A DNA stretch of 9,424 nt from Candidatus Peregrinibacteria bacterium. GTDB lineage: Bacteria > Patescibacteriota > Gracilibacteria > UBA1369 > PNNO01. The stretch covers positions 1-9,424 of the forward strand of contig JAUVDZ010000035.1 in NCBI GenBank assembly GCA_030595015.1. The letters are read 5' to 3'. Numbering within the stretch: position 1 is the first letter of the stretch; each line of letters begins with the position of its first letter. Position numbers and translations under genes: made by a program. Under the pieces are notes generated by a model. That model had not been told where the DNA came from, ran no database searches, and worked only from the letters and a program-made list of their open reading frames with translations. Shown piece by piece: positions 7,201-9,424 of the stretch.

Positions 7201-9078
7201 GGCGAACATAGAAGCATCCATTGCAGTCTTTGCTTTCCATGCAGTTTTAAAAGACCATTTTCCTGTCTTTGGATCACGGCCTGCAAAAGCCATCATTCCT
7301 TGAGCAGCACCCATAGAATCTGCACTCAGATCCATTACACCTGATGCCATCTCTCCTAACCCTTCAGCCATTCCGCTCGTTCTTCTCATACGTTGTCCTA
7401 ACAAATAACTAACTTGTCCTAAAACAGGCGTATCTATATTTTGAAGTGATTTCCCCCAACCATTTAACTTACCTGAAACTGATTTTGTAAATGATTTAAT
7501 TCCTCTTGATCCATAAGCTGCAAAAGGATTTTTCGAAAGATTTTGCGCGATTTTAAATAAACCAGGTTTGTTTGCTTTAAGATCTAAAGTGGAATTAAAG
7601 CTTGAGCTTACAGATTGTACTGTTTGAACATTTGATAAATTAATATCTAAAATCACATCAGCATTTACTTTTGCCGCTGAATCAACAGCATCTATAAAAG
7701 GCATAAAGTGAGCCGAAATCCTTTCTTTAAGATTTCCATTTTGAAGTTTTTGTGCTTCCAATTGACGCATTGTAGCGTTCATTGAACCCAAAGCCGGATC
7801 AAGAGTCCTTTCAACATAATCTGTAATTGCAACTCTTTTTTTTGATTTATAACTTTTCTCAATATTTTGGCTACTTCGGGCTAAAGTCATTTTTTTCTTT
7901 TGAAGTTGTGCAATATATGCTTTTTTTTGTTTTGGAGTCATGTTCAATTGACTTGCAGGTGTTTTAATAAGTGTATCAATTCTCTTCATAGAATCTTTCA
8001 TCACATCCTGCGCAGATCGTTTTGGAGTCGTATAAGAATGTCCATTTTGAAGTTTAGCTATTTCATCATCTCTCATTGCAAGTAATGCGCCCTTTCTTCT
8101 TGCGATCATTTCGCGTTTTTGTTCTAAAGCCTGATACAATTTATTATTTTTTCTAGCTTCAACATCTCCACCCTTAGCTTTCTGCTTAGCAGTTAATGTT
8201 TTAATCACTCCGTCTCTCAATGCAATAAGTTGCTTTTTAGTTCGTTCTGGTGCTTTATTTATTAATTCACCTTGTTTTTCTATATCTGCTTTACGTTTTT
8301 CAACCTTATTTAAAATATTCTTCTTAGCATCCAAAACCTTTTTTCTATATTGTCCATTTATTTTTTTATACAAACTCTTCCCTGTCGATGAAAATCTTCT
8401 TTTCAAAGAAGATAATTTCATATATTTGCTAACAGATTTTTGAAATTTGCTACAAGCTTTATACCCTTCAAGTGCTTCATTCTGAAGTTTTGCTGACTGA
8501 GTCTGCATTTTAAACAACTCTTCACGAGCCCTTAACGGATCATCAAGATTTGACGCATTAAATCCATCTTTTATATTTATCGACATCTTAAGTTGCTTTT
8601 CACTAAGCTTTTTCTCTTCCTTAGTTACTTCCATTGCAGCTCTAATTCGCGCCTGAATAACCTCCTTTGAAGGTGCACGTTTATTAACAATCACATTAAG
8701 TTTGGCAATCATGGAATTATGATATTTCCCAAACTCCTCTTTATTTAATCCTTTTACTGAATTTTTATCAAAACGATTAGCAGCCATCATAAAAAATCTT
8801 GCAATGTGATTTCTCAATGCAAGCTGCATATCATGTGGCATATGCTTTAACCTATCTGTATATTTATCAAAAGTTTCATTGGTTTTGTTTGCCAATTTTT
8901 TTATATTTGCTTTAAGATCAACGCCTTTTTCTCCTTTTGTCTCAAGTTTTTTTAATTTGTCTGATGAAATTTTAAGAGTTGCAGTAGTTCTGATTTTAGC
9001 AGCTTTATCATACAAAGATTCACCAAGCCCTTTATAAACTGTCAAACTGTAAAAAAATTGATTTTTATTTTGGAACAT
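4291..9078 (-). CDS. Giant repeat-containing protein of unknown function (1,595 aa)
   Basis: I do not recognise a family for this protein, which fills half the window. Residues 1-510 are mostly helical and rich in Lys, Gln, Met and Ala, with coiled-coil-like stretches (about 180-420). There is no signal peptide. Residues 540-665 form a Gly/Ala/Met-rich region with GRDPKTGKW (600-608) and a hydrophobic, glycine-rich segment NIASMVIGGGSGVAV (645-659). A basic linker leads to three tandem repeats of about 100 residues (736-834, 835-935, 936-1011). A second basic, Pro/Ala-rich linker leads to two copies of another module (about 1075-1233 and 1448-1592), each with a PNG-x-L-x-x-GW core and a GxTGRES/GVTGKET motif. 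The stretches RIDARGIDAATGKRV (1060-1074) and DGIDVLTGKKV (1258-1268) also resemble each other. Only three cysteines are evident and the protein is strongly basic overall. It follows a 102-residue helical protein gene by 6 bases. A scaffold, nucleic-acid-binding or polymorphic-toxin-like role is possible, but none is shown. Confidence 0.88.
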   Translation of the reverse strand: MFQNKNQFFYSLTVYKGLGESLYDKAAKIRTTATLKISSDKLKKLETKGEKGVDLKANIKKLANKTNETFDKYTDRLKHMPHDMQLALRNHIARFFMMAANRFDKNSVKGLNKEEFGKYHNSMIAKLNVIVNKRAPSKEVIQARIRAAMEVTKEEKKLSEKQLKMSINIKDGFNASNLDDPLRAREELFKMQTQSAKLQNEALEGYKACSKFQKSVSKYMKLSSLKRRFSSTGKSLYKKINGQYRKKVLDAKKNILNKVEKRKADIEKQGELINKAPERTKKQLIALRDGVIKTLTAKQKAKGGDVEARKNNKLYQALEQKREMIARRKGALLAMRDDEIAKLQNGHSYTTPKRSAQDVMKDSMKRIDTLIKTPASQLNMTPKQKKAYIAQLQKKKMTLARSSQNIEKSYKSKKRVAITDYVERTLDPALGSMNATMRQLEAQKLQNGNLKERISAHFMPFIDAVDSAAKVNADVILDINLSNVQTVQSVSSSFNSTLDLKANKPGLFKIAQNLSKNPFAAYGSRGIKSFTKSVSGKLNGWGKSLQNIDTPVLGQVSYLLGQRMRRTSGMAEGLGEMASGVMDLSADSMGAAQGMMAFAGRDPKTGKWSFKTAWKAKTAMDASMFAMDKWKKGEYDQAVGKISFNIASMVIGGGSGVAVKGAARVGRLGSVARAASTVGKQGGKLSKLARVRGAIGRAGQRARNAFKKPTIAKAGKIQGATKSSKAPAVKAKPESFRARETVNGVDISVVKTKMHGYEIYFSGIKDITKNITPLRCSGSGAARIFKQAKALARKTGNPNKVLSELKGFIKKVELSNPRLIKPKKALKVKVKPGTFRARETINGVDVSIIPNKTYGYEIYFSGIKDITKNIIPLRCSGSGAARIFKQAKALARKTGNPNKVASGLKRFIKKVELSNPRLIKPKKALKVKVKVKAETFRGSETVNKVEISVASMPGSGYEIYLPGINKMSNQVIRFNGSGSRAASIFKQAKALARKTGDPNKVASGIKEFIKNAKPKKVAATSVKARPAVKAPIKAGVKPRPSNAPMAPANVTKPSMHKQIRIDARGIDAATGKRVPDYFKIEELTGVNRRYKSMKFNEGSPIRVEQPNGYLQRGWKIYKQADDGLVTVINNTGKRKMIISKNEIMSSNKGGPIKLTEASKLKARVFEDAAGGVGITGRESGVGAHNAFMNLKNRITNSTTGGAKFSKVQAEALIKESNPALYRKAKLYETRQAKKANAPKPQARRVSVDKNPEVIINKDGIDVLTGKKVTLSKAGPQSLTKTIKDAPKVVKPKPKTLTKAEKSAAHHKRRMEAADKRAGDITIGRKMAKTQLYEYLENIKTRLKAGKETTVTFPAGEVKMLDMISGKTVNYLDLVKKIKSNSPNGSKLKIVEPVATGSVKKVGQKAVQTSKASGTIGRETVKRTAARNQRLANRAKMKGSGPGSGKEHYLKKFDELKFEKQKVVAGRELPNGTLDHGWVIEKITDKGRVVLKKGLERVNLTKEKLVRLNPKGPVTNADLINAERYRNAVSKAGVTGKETLTEASHRYIAMQKQLKTLGVKSGTEIDRIIRNNNPKFMQKVDEYIAKQAKQMKKGKE
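4303..4737 (-). repeat. C-terminal module, copy 2, of the giant protein (residues 1448-1592)
   Basis: Copy 2 has PNGTLDHGWVIEKITDKGRV (1469-1488), LTKEKLVRLNPKGPV, an Ala-rich helix, AGVTGKETLTEASHRY (1531-1546), a helix with KTLGVKSGTEIDRIIRNNNP and a lysine-rich end. The order of elements matches copy 1. It ends three residues before the stop codon, so the module forms the protein's natural C-terminus. Confidence 0.65.
5380..5856 (-). repeat. C-terminal module, copy 1, of the giant protein (residues 1075-1233)
   Basis: Copy 1 contains PNGYLQRGWKIYKQADDGLV (1106-1125), then a Lys/Ile-rich strand region, SKNEIM, KGGPIKL, an Ala-rich helix, GITGRES (1173-1179) and a helical tail ending with NPALYRKAK. 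It aligns along its whole length, by eye, with copy 2 at the extreme C-terminus (4303-4737) at low but patterned identity. This indicates an ancient duplication. Confidence 0.65.
6046..6273 (-). repeat. Tandem repeat unit 3 within the giant protein (residues 936-1011)
   Basis: The oldest and most diverged copy, beginning FRGSETVNKVEIS. It keeps GYEIY, GSGSRAASIFKQAKALARKTG and DPNKVASGIKEFIK. The central strand region differs (PGINKMSNQVIRFNG) and the cysteine seen in units 1 and 2 is absent. It lacks the full KPKKALKVKVK linker and runs instead into a Pro/Ala/Lys-rich spacer. Confidence 0.85.
6274..6576 (-). repeat. Tandem repeat unit 2 within the giant protein (residues 835-935)
   Basis: A 303-base (101-codon) unit beginning FRARETINGVDVS, with the same core and linker as unit 1. 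It carries one extra VK pair in the linker (KALKVKVKVK). The near-identity with unit 1 is confined to the second half of the domain plus the linker. The first 20 or so codons of the two units have drifted more, as if the linker-proximal part had been recently copied or converted. Confidence 0.9.
6577..6873 (-). repeat. Tandem repeat unit 1 within the giant protein (residues 736-834)
   Basis: A 297-base (99-codon) unit beginning FRARETVNGVDIS. It contains GYEIYFSGIKDITKN, then LRCSGSGAARIFKQAKALAR, TGNPNKV and the basic linker KPKKALKVKVK. The pattern suggests a small beta-hairpin plus helix domain with a lysine-rich linker. From 6588 to 6815 the DNA matches unit 2 (6291-6518), with 7 differences in 228 bases as counted by eye. 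Confidence 0.9.
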
Positions 9079-9084
9079 ATTTAA

Positions 9085-9393
9085 TTATTTTATTTGTATT
9101 TTTTTTGCTATTTTGCCTGTTAATTGAAGGTATTTAGAATAAATAGCCTTATCAATAATTTTTGGAAAGTTCTTTTCTAAAAGGACTGCTTTTACAAAAA
9201 ACCTATTTTGTTTATTTTTAGCTTTTTTAAGTAATTGGTGTATTTCAATAAACGATTCAGAAGGCAAATCTCTAAATTTAGCTAAAATGTCCTGAATCTC
9301 TTCAGCTTTCAGGAAATATAAATGAATAAGCGCAGCTTCAAGCTTATTTAGTCTTTTTTTCTGATCTGCAAGAACTTTCTTATAATCAGCCAT
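9085..9393 (-). CDS. Small helical hypothetical protein (102 aa), first gene of the giant-protein unit
   Basis: Not recognised. The protein is basic and looks almost entirely alpha-helical. An N-terminal amphipathic helix (KKVLADQKKRLNKLEAAL) is followed by LIHLYFLKAEEIQDILAKF, which pairs hydrophobic and charged residues, then two more helices separated by short turns (LPSES, NFPK). It has no cysteine, signal peptide or transmembrane span. Its TAA lies 6 bases before the ATG of the 1,595-residue gene, so the two are very probably co-transcribed and may act together, for example as a partner or chaperone of the large protein (inference only). The 31 bases upstream to the window edge are A/T only apart from a few bases, with no Shine-Dalgarno and no promoter I can defend. 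More genes could lie upstream in the same operon. Confidence 0.72.
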   Translation of the reverse strand: MADYKKVLADQKKRLNKLEAALIHLYFLKAEEIQDILAKFRDLPSESFIEIHQLLKKAKNKQNRFFVKAVLLEKNFPKIIDKAIYSKYLQLTGKIAKKIQIK

Positions 9394-9424
9394 TTTATTT
9401 ATTTTAATTTTAATTTCTATTTCA

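Overview
This is an AT-rich bacterial window with standard, densely packed genes and no rRNA, tRNA, CRISPR array, transposase or phage gene that I can see. The eight complete genes end in TAA (seven) or TAG (ssb). TGA is used neither as a stop nor as a sense codon in roughly 2,980 codons. None of the nine visible start codons has a convincing Shine-Dalgarno sequence; AT-rich leaders precede them instead. Together with the compact spacing and the very large lysine-rich unknown protein, this suggests a Candidate Phyla Radiation-type genome, possibly Peregrinibacteria-like. That placement is a low-to-moderate confidence inference. The absence of in-frame TGA argues against lineages that read UGA as glycine (Gracilibacteria, Absconditabacteria).

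Layout. Bases 1-222 hold the start of a leftward membrane or secreted protein gene that runs off the edge, a GC-rich hairpin in its leader, and two back-to-back sigma70-type promoters. The rightward promoter drives a small acidic protein of unknown function (223-519). That gene collides tail to tail, with a 4-base overlap, with a leftward family 2 glycosyltransferase (516-1415). The glycosyltransferase follows ssb (1468-1884) on the same strand, and a terminator-like hairpin lies between them.

A 142-bp divergent spacer separates ssb from the rightward cluster ribE-ribH-pgk (2027-4290): riboflavin synthase, lumazine synthase and phosphoglycerate kinase. The spacers there are 5 and 12 bases, so they are probably co-transcribed. 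RibH and RibE carry out the last two steps of riboflavin synthesis. The earlier enzymes (RibA/RibB/RibD) are not in this window and no FMN riboswitch is visible.

The right half (4291-9393) is a leftward two-gene unit: a 102-residue helical protein followed, 6 bases on, by a 1,595-residue protein I do not recognise. The large protein has a lysine-rich helical N-terminal third, a central glycine-rich hydrophobic stretch, three tandem copies of a roughly 100-residue unit (two of them almost identical in DNA), and a duplicated C-terminal module separated by basic linkers. It abuts pgk with no intergenic base and no visible terminator. This is the least explained and most interesting part of the window.
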